Assembly: GCA_040954595.2 (NCBI GenBank)
Contig: CM082586.2
Span: 6,572,001-6,636,000, forward strand
Source: Balanoglossus misakiensis
Lineage: Eukaryota; Hemichordata
Length of the DNA stretch: 64,000 nucleotides
Direction: 5' to 3'
Below are positions 50,385 through 61,900 of the stretch, in pieces; the stretch's first letter is position 1, and each line of letters opens with the position of its first letter. Under the pieces are notes generated by a model. It searched no databases. It was not told the origin of the DNA and worked only from the letters and a program-made list of their open reading frames with translations. The position numbers were made by a program, and so were the translations under genes.

Positions 50385-52385
50385 AAAACAGGGAGAGAGA
50401 GATAGAGAGAGAGAGAGTGAGTGAATACGAAAAGCAAAAGTTTACGATGGCGCACCTCAACCCAATGCCATTCATTTATCTTTGTCATATGCATATTATA
50501 ATCTTTGTATAGACACAATGTTATCCCTGATCCAATTGCTTCTACTGAATTCAAAACAAAATCAATAAAACGAATAAAATAACCCGCAACTATCAAACAA
50601 GGTTTTAAATTAATTGTTTGGTTTTTGCAAAACGACTTAGTACTCGCTTGATTTACCTAATCTTGGTGGGAAAATTCAAATTATTCAGAAATTCATAAGC
50701 AATTAACTCGCATCGTTGTGATAAATCTTAATCCGACGAGATACCGCATCTTTTATCATCTTTATAGGGTACAATGTGAACATCGTGTTGATGCTAAATA
50801 GAAGAGCAGTGTGACGTGTTTTCCCTCGGGGTGCATGATATATTGTGTCCATCCGTGACCAGTCAGTGGTATCGGCAATTAGTCGATCCGAACAATATGG
50901 CGGGAGGCAGGGGTGGCGTCGTTTCGCATCATACCACGAGGGACACTCACGTGGTGTGTGTGTGTGGACTGTATATCACATGCGACAGACGGCATATACC
51001 CAGAGAATTCAACTTCAACGTTAAATCCACGCGCGTGCGCACGTACCCGCATATAGTCGTACAAGACCCAAGTGTGCGCGTCTTAAATCGCTGCTTTTCT
51101 ACCCTGTCACGTGTGAAGGCCAGATTACATGCGCCGCCAGGGCTACGCTATTGAGGCTTTGAAAATGATCTGAAAAAGAATTTCACCCGTGGGCGGCTGT
51201 CACATCCATTATACATACTTGAGCTGTGCGGTTCGACGAACCGGACGGGCGAAAACACTATAGTCAGATGTATTGTTGCGTGTGAAGGTTTCGTTCCTTC
51301 CCGAACTTTCGGAAGTCTTTTTTTTCCAATAACTTTTTTTGCATACACAAAGTCGGAAAATATAATCCGATCTAGACTACTTCCGTGAACACCCCCTCCG
51401 TAAAACAGAACTGGCCCTCAAAAACATAAAGAAATCCATGAAGATGCGTATTTAGCTCTCACGTACCCGTGTAACGTTGGGGGCGTGCAATAGAAAAATT
51501 CTCAGCTGCATATCCCACGTAAAACACATGGAATTATGACATAAATGCAGTTTACAAGCAAGCCTAGGCAAGCCTGAGCTTAGCCACATAGTTAAATTTC
51601 GACTAATAAAGTCCATCATAAGTTATGTTACATTGAGACGGTTGTTTTGTAATCGACCTAATGGTGAGTCGTTAACACATGTACATGTAGCTGAAGTACC
51701 CGGCTCAGCACGAGGTTTGCCATAGCAGACCTGCCGTCCACACACAACACAAGGCAAAACCACACGCTTCAGTTCTACAGCTAATTACTTTCTTGCCGTG
51801 CGACAATGTAAAAACGTACGTATCATTGGAATTCTTCGGAACCTGGTAGTGATAACCACGGCGATAGCGCGAATAGCGCATTGTAGTTTACTTCACAAGT
51901 TTTCGAACTTACAGTAAGAAGATTGATTACGGGGATAAATATCACTGCTACGACAGTTAAAATGGGACTTTTAAATGAGCGTTGTTCGGGATTAATTTAA
52001 GGAAATTTTCCGCCAGCTGCAACTTATAGGAAAACAAAGGCGCCATGTTACAGCATAACTTGAGAAAATTACGACGCTTTGTATTGAACTGATGAGCTTT
52101 AAGTGCAAACAATAGTTATTACTGTTACTTTGAGAAGAGCCCCATCGTTGTTGGCAAATGACGAAGATTAGAAAACAAAAGAAAGAAGACAACGTATAAT
52201 TAGCAGCCAGTTTGTCAAAGATCCCACAAGGAAGTTCAGAAACAGATTTGCGGATTAGCTTTTTAGCAAGAAGATTCGTGCGTCAACTGCGCATGCGATA
52301 CCTTGGCTCTAACACACACACAAAAAACAAAAGCATTACTCATACGAATGAAAGAGGCGCGCTTCAGCTGACCTGTGACCTCTTT
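50385..52385. other. Intergenic sequence upstream of KICS2
   Basis: No gene recognised. Sequence becomes more CpG-containing near 51000-51100 and again approaching the KICS2 start. No repeat family identified. Confidence 0.45.
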
Positions 52386-52516
52386 CGCAAGATGGCTGCG
52401 CCCTGTCGATAAATAAGTCGCACCTGCAAGTTTGCCCCATGATCTTAACGAAGTAGCCACCTGGATAGAATTCTATATCAAATAAGGACTTGCCTTTATG
52501 CGTTAAAATGGCGGAA
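52386..52516 (+). promoter_or_regulatory. KICS2 promoter/5'UTR with YY1-type sites
   Basis: GCAAGATGGCTGCG at about 52388 and TAAAATGGCGGAAG overlapping the start codon at 52508 both match the YY1 core AAGATGGCGGC closely. YY1 sites straddling the transcription or translation start are typical of TATA-less housekeeping genes. No TATA box seen. Inferred from motif and position only. Confidence 0.4.
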
Positions 52517-55500
52517 GCCTGTCCGGCATCTCCAACTCATTCACACGCTTCCATCGACACACCAACATCAAGTTTCTCCGGTAATCCGTTCATACCGCCA
52601 CCTGTATCACAAGAACAAGCGTTGTTAGAAACATTCTTCCGTTCGCTCAGCCTGTTTTCGTACGATAAGGCCAAGGAATGCGCCGTGAGTATATGGATCC
52701 CGAGAATAACTCACCATAGTTATGTTGTCTTAGCACAAGAATATATGTACATACTTTTGTTTACAATCATTGCAATATTAGCGAAGAAACACACCTGTAC
52801 CGTAGGGGAGCGGAGGGATATGCAAATATCCCCACGCAGAAGAAATTAGCATATCCCCTTCTCCACCGTACAGCTGCGTTTCCACAGCTATGACATACAC
52901 CAGCTGTCAAGGTATTCAGCAAACCCATGCTTAACCCATGTTAACGAATTAGTAGGACTAAACGTCTGATGTTGACTTTGTTTTTTGATAAAATTCTTCC
53001 GTGTCACATTCTTGTGTGTTGTAGGACCGAGAACGAGATGCCCGCAAGAGCACATGTGGGAATACGTGGGGCAATATGCTGGTGGCACTGTCTCAGTTGG
53101 CAACCACCGAAAAGACTTACACTTCCCTTCTTTTCCTCAGTGCAAAATGGTTTGCACGCAAGGATGTAAGTACAGTGGATGTGAAATCACACCTCATGCA
53201 TAAGTCTGTTCACACGATTGGCTGAGACACAAAATTATGTGACATTGCCCTTGTATCATGTGTTACTATTATAATATACTGCCATTTGAAATTCTGGTCA
53301 AATTCTGATCCCGTTTTTAAGACACAAAAAGACTGTCTTGGTAAGCTTAATACTGGGCATATCACCATGCTTCAGGGATCGAAAATGCAGTAGACACAAG
53401 TACTGGAAAAAAATAGCCAAAAGTTTAATGGCCAAAAGAGCTTCACCCCACAAACATATGCTAAGGAGGAAGTGCTATTAACCCATGAGATTTTCAACAT
53501 ACTAGATGCCGACTTTCAGACTGGTATCCTTCAAATTACATGTGCCATATTTTCCTCTCTCAAACTTCTATAGACTCTGAAGAACTCGTACTACACCCTG
53601 CTGGGAGACTTGAAGAAGATTGAAGAGTTAGGCAAGAACGCCATGGGCGGCACAGCGCCTCAGCTGGAGGAGTTGTTGGCGCATCTCTGCGGACAGCTCT
53701 GCCACTACATCAAAGCCAGACAAGATATCATGGACTTGTATCCTTTCAATATTGGACTGATATGCAGTGTGCCCTCTAAGCCCATTTGATGCACCACTGA
53801 CTCAACAAACTCACTGGTGACTCAAGAAAGTATTCCACACTACATGCAATGGTGTAGGGCTGACTCGGATAAATGTCCAGAAAACTTCAAATTGACTCAA
53901 AGCTTTTAAAAATTATGTTAGAGCTGAGGGCACATTACTGATATGCAGAACGAAATTTATATATACTGTACACACAAAACAAGAGATCACTAAGAAAACT
54001 AGAAAGTCTTGTAACAATGAACAACTTTGAGGATTATAATCTCTGCATGGTGAAACTTCAGATGATGAAACTGACACACAGGTAATTGACACTAGATGTA
54101 TATGATGATTTGCATATGTAGTGTTTGATGTCTCCTTATCACAGCCTCAGCTTTGAACAGTTATCAACTCTGGGCAGTCACCGCACTGATATCAACTACT
54201 GTGACCTGGTTAACATCATCACAGAGCACAGTCAAAAGTAAGTGGAGCATGGATGGTCATCAAAAAAACAATCCTAAAATGATAGATACCAGTATGTAGA
54301 AACCTGTGTATTATTTTTGAAGCTCATCTCAACTGTGTCCTTTGTTGCACATTGGCCAATAAATTTTCACAACTTTGAGTTGTTTCCATTGGCCAGTTTT
54401 CAATACATCTGCAATCGATTCGGACCAACCTGTGAGTTCCAGTCTACAGGATGTGTGAAATTGGAAGGTTTACTGTAAAACACTTTATTTTCGCGAGCAA
54501 TTAATTTTCGCGAAATACGCGAGAGCCAAAATAGCGTGAAAATAAAAAGTCGCGGAATTTTTTTTTAAAGATAACGATGCAGCGAATGAAATAAGAGAAC
54601 GCGAAAATTAATACTCGCGAAACAGTGGCCTCTCTCGATATCGCGAAAATTTTAACTCGCGAAAATAAAGTGTATTACAGTATTTCATTTTGTTTTCTCC
54701 ATCTTCAGACACAGCAAAGGTTTTCACCATCCAATCCTGAGTCCCCTCAAGGCTTCCATCAACCAGGAGTTCGACTGTCTGCAGACGTTGCTGCAGGCCG
54801 AGCTGGAAATATCGCAGTGGAAATTCCTGCAGTCCCTCTTCAAGTTGCAGGAGGTCAGCACCAAGCTGGATGCGTGGGGGATTCCTCAGCAGATGAAAGA
54901 GGTCAGTGATGCTGCTAAGTTTTGGTGAATCAAAATATGTTTCAGTTGAACTGTGGTAAAACTAGCGTTCATATTTGTCATTCCGACTGAAATTTCGAGC
55001 GAAGAAATAAAATTTTCCACGTCTCGTTTCAGACAAAGAAGAAACAATCCAGTTCATCCAAAACTGTCGTGGTCCCACCGTTATACCAATGGTTTGTCAA
55101 ATACAAGAATGCTCTGCTCTCTAAGGTAGGCACACCACACACTACTTCAATGATTAGGTTCATAGCCCCGGTTTATACCATAGGGTCTATGGTTGTGGAG
55201 TGGAGCGCCCTCTGTGGCCACACGCACAGTTGGGTGGTCTTCATAAACCAGTCTGATCATGTCCTGGAATTTTGACTGAATTTAATAAGGGTAACCCTTC
55301 ATTATAGTAATTCTTTCTTCTCACACTTCGTGCACTTTCTTTATTTTTTCTCACTCTAGTTCAGTTTATACTTCCATGAGATTCTGAGTAAACAGGCCCC
55401 GGCTGGCGATATGAAAAACATCGCATCCAAGCTACCTGTAGACTACTATGCTAAGTAAGTACACATTACAACTATGTGCAAGTCAACACCAATTCAAAAG

Positions 55501-56740
55501 TATCTGCAAGGGGTGAAACCCAGAAGACGAATATAGACCACGGTACAAACGTCACCATAGAAATATGTGTATGCCATTGAACACAATCATCAATGAGTCT
55601 TTGTACAGAAATCTCATGATTTCCTTAACATTGGATATTCCAAGTATTTTGCATTTGTCTGTTTTGACTTACAGATTTGTGGCTTTCCACAAGAAAACCG
55701 ACGCTTTCAACATATCCTTGGTGTTTCACGTACAAGGCTGTGAGGACACGTACAAAGGTCACGGGTACCACCATCCCGGCTCCATGTTTGAACCGGCCAC
55801 TGGCTTGCACAGTTACCCTGCTGTTGTCAGCTATCCCAATGTGAGTAGGTTCTTTGGCGTTTTGCAGTAATGTGGAATGCGGTTGGATGATGATTGAGAA
55901 GACAGAGCTATATAATGGTGGGTTTTTTTCACCAAAAGGTGATGTTGGTGTGGTCTTGGTAGATTATATAATTATGTGAAGGGCTCTCTCTGTCTTTGCA
56001 GGACAGACCAGCCAATCACTGGCCCAATGTGATCATGTTGATGACCAGTCGTTTGTCCGACCTCAGCTCACATGACAGGCTCGTTTACTTCTATGACAAG
56101 GTAGGGTTTCTCCAAGTCATAGTCCAGAATTTCATCTGTAGTGTTTCAAAAGTCGAGGTTGGCTGCCATTGATTTCATACTACATATGTGTCATGTATCT
56201 ACCAAGTTTGATGAACCCACAATAAATGACTACATAGCCATTTATTGTGGGTTTATCAATTTTGTACAAATACTCTGTTAAAATTATTATTGTCTGATTT
56301 TGTTTAACAGCAATTTCAGAGTACATATTACATTTCCAAGGTGGATGTGCGGATGACCTTAGTGATCATTTACGAATCCAAGAAAAACGAAAAAGATTCG
56401 TACGTCAACACTTTCATGACAGGTGAGAGTTCAAAGGTCAGGTCACAAAAAATTATGCATGTACACTGCTGTACAGAAAATTGTTTTTCCATATTGAACT
56501 GTTTAGTACCGGTACTAATCAAATTAAAAGTGTGAGTTTTGGATCAAATCTTGAATACGAATATCATTTTAAATACATGTACTCGAACTATGAATATCAG
56601 TCATACATACTTGTACTTTCCTTTGTTTTGGTGACAGTTGTATAATTTGGTTTTCTTGTTTCTGTCTTGTTGCAGAGATGAGTTCTCAGTTGCGAAGCAA
56701 TAAATTATACGCCAGTTTGAAACCCGGTTCAAGGAGTTGA
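52508..56740 (+). CDS. KICS2: KICSTOR subunit 2 (C12orf66 homologue)
   Basis: Eleven exons: 52508-52684, 53025-53165, 53574-53737, 54145-54237, 54709-54901, 55033-55125, 55360-55454, 55675-55840, 56002-56100, 56311-56422, 56676-56740 (TGA). All are GT-AG with phase continuity, giving 465 aa (human about 445). Family hallmarks in order: [19 protein letters not shown] at the N-terminus, [110 protein letters not shown] and the C-terminal [14 protein letters not shown]2 is part of the KICSTOR complex (with KPTN, ITFG2, SZT2), which anchors GATOR1 on lysosomes so that amino-acid loss turns off mTORC1. The gene appears intact. AATAAA at 57109. Confidence 0.93.
52798..52872. repeat. Imperfect inverted repeat in KICS2 intron 1
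   Basis: GTACCGTAGGGGAGCGGAGG then GATATGC (52798-52823) pairs with GCATATCCCC then TTCTCCACCGTAC (52850-52872). About 24-bp arms with a few mismatches and a 26-base centre containing ATGCAAAT. Confidence 0.55.
54473..54680. mobile_element. TA-flanked MITE, copy 1 (208 bp), in KICS2 intron 4
   Basis: Terminal inverted repeats of about 25 bp beginning CTGTAAAACACTTTATTTTC, then GCGAG, and closing with CTCGCGAAAATAAAGTG, then TATTACAG. Flanked by TA on both sides. Subterminal sequence is a series of CGCGAAAAT/ATTTTCGCG repeats. No coding capacity. TA duplications point to Tc1/mariner-superfamily mobilisation. Confidence 0.8.
56209..56258. ncRNA. Near-perfect intronic hairpin
   Basis: Left arm 56209-56228 (TGATGAACCCACAATAAATG) and right arm 56239-56258 (CATTTATTGTGGGTTTATCA) pair over 20 bp with one mismatch around a 10-base loop, and pairing extends a few bases further. 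It lies in the intron between the KICS2 exons 56002-56100 and 56311-56422. It could be a small-RNA hairpin or a short foldback transposon; no expression evidence. Confidence 0.4.
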
Positions 56741-57108
56741 GATACTGGAGGGGATGGTCACACGTCTGTCGTTGGGGGTGCTGGTCACGGAGGATCCTGG
56801 GTCGCGCAGTTCACACACTGGCAGATAATGCAGAGAACTTTACATTTGTAACAAGTGTAAATTATACAGGAAATGATGGCAGTGTTGTCTGTTAGACGCA
56901 ATCGTCAAAACTGAGTCGTTTGTAATGGTTTTGTGTGCAACACGATCACAAGGAGAAATGGTGAACTGTTCTGAAGCATTCCTCTGGGTCTGACAGCAGA
57001 AAATGTTCTCAAGAACAAGCATGGTATATGCCATGAAAACTTGCGCTTGGATAAATAATGTTACAAGCATTATAAATCCCAATGTAAATAAGAATATTAA
57101 AGTAAGCA

Positions 57109-57114
57109 AATAAA
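57109..57114 (+). other. KICS2 polyadenylation signal AATAAA
   Basis: Canonical hexamer 369 bases after the KICS2 stop and 180 bases before the stop codon of the convergent minus-strand gene. Confidence 0.65.
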
Positions 57115-57293
57115 CTAAATCTTTTTTTTTTTAAATCGTCTCTTTCTTTTGCTTGGAGTACACTTTGGTGCAGTGTACCAAGAGTTCTCAGTTACAGGGC
57201 TTGATAGAGGACTCAATGACTGCCATCCTTTACTAACATGGACTTGCAGCAAAGATTCATACTTGTGCAACTCTTCTTTGTATGAAGAATACA

Positions 57294-58146
57294 TCATAGT
57301 CCCCTCTCCATAGCGTTGTACTCCTGAGCCCAGCAGCCTTTGAAGGAGTTCAGTCTGACATCGATTTCACCGTCTTCCAACTGAAAAGCAAGACAAGACA
57401 AAACACGACAGCTGTCAGTTGCACGCACATGATCGATTCCCACTCTGAAAACACATAGGGGGAATATCTTTGTTAAAGGTATACGGTCACCTAAGGAAAA
57501 TTAGCTATAGTTACCATGGCAAATTGAGATCTAGCCAATCACAGATTTTCAGTGGGTGGCACACGCGAAAAAAGGGCGCCACCATGTGTTCTTTAGAACG
57601 CTTAAATACGCCATTTCTGCCATATATGGGCCTATGTAAATTGGAGGTGACTGTATACCTTTAATCTTGACGATACAAGTCAGAACCTAGAATGGGTATG
57701 TGTCCATGTCAGTCGGTGCAAACCACAACTCACCTCATCAAATGCATACAGCTCCTTGTAGCACCTCTGTGACATGCAGGTGCGCACACACCTGGTTCTT
57801 GTAATCCCCGCTGGAATATTGGAACACTCTTCTGTCTTTTCACACCGGTTTCGCTCGCCTTTATACCGTCGCTCCTGTATGGAGAAAGGAGTACGAAATC
57901 CGAGAATTCAGTCTAAATTTGCATGTGTGGTCAAGGGTCAAACAAATGGCCATAAATATTTCAATATATGAAATAATAACTATTAATGAAATGAACGAAC
58001 ATACGAGTTACTGATGTACACATACTCACCATTTTTGGCTTTTTTCGATAGCTGTAGCGTGGAAATTCAAACGTTTTCCCATATACAATTAGACACAGGT
58101 CTAAAAGGATGAATAACAAGAGGCAAAGTGCCAGTTGTTTTACCAT
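57294..58146 (-). CDS. Small cysteine-rich secreted/signal-anchored protein (114 aa)
   Basis: Three exons, minus strand: 58146-58030, 57874-57734, 57380-57294 (stop), GT-AG and in phase. MVKQLALCLLLFILLDLCLI is an N-terminal hydrophobic signal or anchor. It is followed by a basic stretch (FEFPRYSYRKKPK) and a compact Cys-rich region with NRCEKTEECSNIPAG, RCVRTCMSQRCYKELYAFDE and LEDGEIDVRLNSFKGCW. The CxxxC...C plus GE(I/V)D(V/Y)R pattern recalls, from memory, the small conserved family catalogued as DUF4787 in animals and plants; function unknown. An in-frame upstream ATG at 58179 would add MHMMMSLSRCK before the hydrophobic run; 58146 is preferred because it places the signal at the terminus. 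The second intron holds a TTAA-flanked MITE. Convergent with KICS2. Confidence 0.8.
57477..57660. mobile_element. TTAA-flanked MITE (184 bp)
   Basis: TTAA (57473-57476), then AGGTATACGGTCACCT at the left end. The right end is AGGTGACTGTATACCT followed by TTAA (57661-57664). 16-bp terminal inverted repeats with one mismatch and a TTAA target suggest a piggyBac-type non-autonomous element. Located in an intron of the 114-aa secreted-protein gene. Confidence 0.7.
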
Positions 58147-58963
58147 CTTGCATCTCGACAATGACATCATCATATGCATGGTAGGATTTCAACTGCTGGC
58201 TTGGCCGGAGAATGTCTGGTGTGCGAGATGGAGGGACACCTCATACAACAACAAACCATTCTTTCAATAAAACCATTTCCTAGAGGTTTAACATATCAAA
58301 GTTAAGACAGGGTACTAATTACCTCCAGAGTCCAGCATTTACGCATATGTACATCTCATGCCCAATGTTTTCGTGCTACTGCGGCTAGCCTGCGATTCAA
58401 ATTCACTTTCAGATGTGGGCGCCCAGACGAAACTGTAGTTAGCCTCAGACTCAGAATACTAGTAGGGCTACAGATCCAATTTCAGTTGGGGCGCCCTCTG
58501 ATACGTTTACAGTACACAGAATCATCCTTGTCTTTTTATACCAAAAAAACCTGCACGATACACAAAGATTTTCTAGAAAAAACAAGAGAAGATAAGAGCT
58601 TTATTTCTTATTCTTTAATCAATATATGTCATGAAATCAACAGTTTTAAAAACTGGTTAAAGTTACAAAACAATGGTTTTAATATTGAGAAAATCATCCT
58701 TATGCTTTCTGAATCAATCTTGCTTTGTTCAATAAAAATTTACAACTTGGCTACAATAAATAAACAAGAAATTGATGGCAGTGTGTTTGATACTGCAACC
58801 AAGAATAAAAGACACCAGTTTCGCTGCTCTGACAAATTATATCCGTTCCCGATCACTGAATTCAGCCACAGAGGTGAAAGGACAACACACTGGTTTCCAT
58901 TCCTCAGTCATACAGAAATACAGGCAGGGTTCTCACTGTAAAACGTCCCAGCTGCGGCCTGCG
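58147..58963 (-). other. GTF3C2 3'UTR and upstream flank of the 114-aa gene
   Basis: Minus-strand AATAAA at 58605-58600 would give GTF3C2 a 3'UTR of about 360 bases and leave roughly 450 bases of promoter region for the downstream small gene. The 151-codon plus-strand frame here (58486-58941) is antisense to the UTR and unconvincing. Confidence 0.5.
58600..58605 (-). other. GTF3C2 polyadenylation signal AATAAA
   Basis: Canonical hexamer on the minus strand, about 360 bases downstream of the GTF3C2 stop at 58964-58966. Confidence 0.55.
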
Positions 58964-61900
58964 CTACCTCGGCTGTTGCAGTTCATCTGACGGCTGCAGT
59001 TCTCCCGCTTGTTGCTGCGATTCACTGGATGTAACACTTTCCTGATCATCTAACTCCTCCTCCTCGTCTTTCTCTTCTTCCCCATCATCCTCTTGCCTCT
59101 CAGACGATTTCCATTTCGCGCTTCTCTTGCTGAACGTCGACATGGCCTTTTCGGCACCCCTCTGTCTCAAAGCCTTTATGAAGTGAAGTCTCACCAGCCC
59201 AGCATTGCCACCGCTCAACAACCACTGATGACTGCCCAGATTCGGGTTCCAACATATCTAGCGCAGGTAAAAAGCCAACAATTAACATATACATTCAGAG
59301 CATAGCCTGTATTCTCACCTTTTCAAATACCAAACAGCTACAATATGCTGTTGCGAAAGAAGATCAACTGTCCACGAAATGTAATTTGTATCATTTTCAT
59401 GAGTTCAACATAGCTTTTCAGTAAAATGTAAATTCTGAGTGTCTCTAGCACTTACCTTGTTCACTGATTCCACCGGAAAGTGATCTGGTTTGGGGTGTGC
59501 TTTCAGGTTGTCTCCATGCACCCTCTGGAAGGACTTGCTTTTGTGAATCCCAACAAAGGATGTCTGGGATGATAAGAGAGAAAACATTAAGAGTGAGAGT
59601 TGGGGGAGTTGGAAGGGAGGGGATGGGAGGTAGAGAGGGAGAGAAAGACAGACATTTTTTAAAGTAATGCACTTTTTCAGCAACTAAAACAACACGCACA
59701 TACTCTAATATATATTATTATTTTGATGTTTGATATGCGGAAAATAATGCCATAAATATTAAAACAAGAAACTCACCAAATTAGCATCCTGATAAACAAG
59801 GCAGTAATCGTCATGCAGCCCAGCATAGTCGCTGGGAAGTTGGTCTTCATGAGTTTCTTTCGTGATCTCCCCCTGGACAGTGGATTCACTTTTGCATTTG
59901 GTGTCAGTACTCTTGTCCGCACTGCAAGTATTTGCATCAATATTCTTATTCCCTTCAGAAGTGGCAGTTTGATTTCCGACGGATGGACAATCCAAGTCTC
60001 CATTCCTTGTGGATTTCGCTGCAATGTCAGGATTCTCAGATGACAATGCATGGCTGTTCCGGACATCACCTTCCCCCATAGTGTAATTTTTCACCAAAAT
60101 TTCCTGAGTTTGGTTCGGGAGGTGCTTGTGCAACTTTGCCTGCGCTGTTGTACTCGTCTTCGCAACCTGATCACATGTTCTGCCACTCTGACTGAAGCAC
60201 TGACTTTTCTCGTTTGTGGCACTACCATCTTTGCTTTTTCCCTGAGTGCACTTATCTGCAGATTTAGTGTCATCTACACTCCACACATTGACAGGCTTGT
60301 CCATGTTATTCACCAAGCCTTCAGACTTGCTATCTTCAGTCGCTTCTTTGTCGTCTGACAAACACTCTCTGCCTCGTTCACTAGTTCTGCCTGAGTTTTC
60401 TGAGCGTTGTAAATGTCGATCGGTACGCAAGGACCTTGGTGATATTGTAGTTCTGCCGCTATTGTCATCAGCAGTTCTATTTCCTCTGCAATTATCACAA
60501 TCTCTTTTGTCCTCATTTAAGAGTTGATCACCATCATTACACGATCCTGCTTTATCCGTAGTCTTTGACTCGACTTTGTCGGTAGTTCTGTTGCAAGTAA
60601 AACAATCTTGCCTGTTATTCACAGCATCACCGCTGGCATCATCATTTGTCATCACATTGGTTTGATCCCGCTCATCCTTTTTTGTTACCAAGGCAACAGT
60701 TTCCTTTTCTATTTTTCCCTCCTTCACACTTGTCTCTCCATCCTTAGCACCCGTGTCCAATGACGTCAGCTCGTCTCTACTTTCTGCCTCCACGGATTCC
60801 TGTCCGCCTACTTTATTTGCAGCATCTGTTTCCATGACTACAGTTTCCATGGCAGTCCCATCGGCAGAAATCGCTGCTTTCTCTTGAGCAGTATCGTTCA
60901 CTGCGTCGGATGCAATCGTTTCTGTGTCTCTCTTCACGATGGATACGGTGTAGATAGGCTGGCAGAAAAACAGATCAAAATACAACATGTGTCAATGATC
61001 ATTCTGGTCTGTCACAAACAAGTTGCTATGAGAATACACCCTTTTCATAGGCCTATAGCACCCTCATGCAGCCATCTTGAATTTGAACTCAACACAAAGC
61101 CAATGGGGAATGTTGGCCAATCACATCAATGGTGTTTCGCTTTGAGTTCAAATTCATGATGGCTGCGTGAGCTATCGACTACTGTAAAGGGTGTATGACC
61201 TCTGGCTAGTTTTGCTATGACCTCCACCTTACTGTTGTAATGAATACAGCATCACCCAAATTCTTGCTTTCTTACAGATAGATACAAGTTTATTTTCTTT
61301 CGGACACAGCTTCTGTATCATGTTCATACTTACAAATCTTCTTCTATATGTTCCTTTGGTGTATACGTTAAATCTATGTACATCGGGAAGAACAACACCT
61401 AGAACATGCCCAAGACTGTCACTAGCTGTCAATGTGTTCAGCCACTCAGAATAAGATAAACTCTGTTGAAAAAAGGAACATTTCCTTAGTCAGTACCGGT
61501 ACCTTTATGTTAATTCTCTCAACATAAATTTAAGAGAATGATTTTACTATAACGAAAAGATGAGAGGAAATTATACACTCTTTTCAAAGATGATAAGTCC
61601 TTAAAAGTTTTTGAAAATTACCACATAGCGAAAGACACTACTTGCTTCCTATTTTGAACAATGCTTTAAAATTGATAAAAGATTTACATTAAAAATTACA
61701 GCTAGAAATAGTTTTCATGGGATACTTAATCCCAGCATAGTACTCTCTGTTTAATACTCACCCAAATACATGCATTTATAATGGTCAGATTAATTGGTTT
61801 CTGCTCATGGAAGCCCGTTTCAACCCAGTGAATACCAACATGACTATGGTTTCCAGTGCTGTGAACAAAAAAGAACCCCAAATCAGACTTCCGTTTTCAA

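Noticed and set aside
53738-54144. Possible extra KICS2 exon near 54020-54080 (GAGGATTATAATCTCTGC..., then gtaatt)
   Set aside because: Direct joining of 53737 to 54145 keeps phase and matches the expected family length; inserting this segment would add residues absent from the family.
54625-54909. 94-codon frame over the KICS2 exon 5 region
   Set aside because: Wrong frame; it starts in the MITE and reads KICS2 exon 5 out of phase.
58486-58941. 151-codon plus-strand frame
   Set aside because: Antisense to the GTF3C2 3'UTR, AT-rich with no recognisable domain, no plausible splice context; judged chance.
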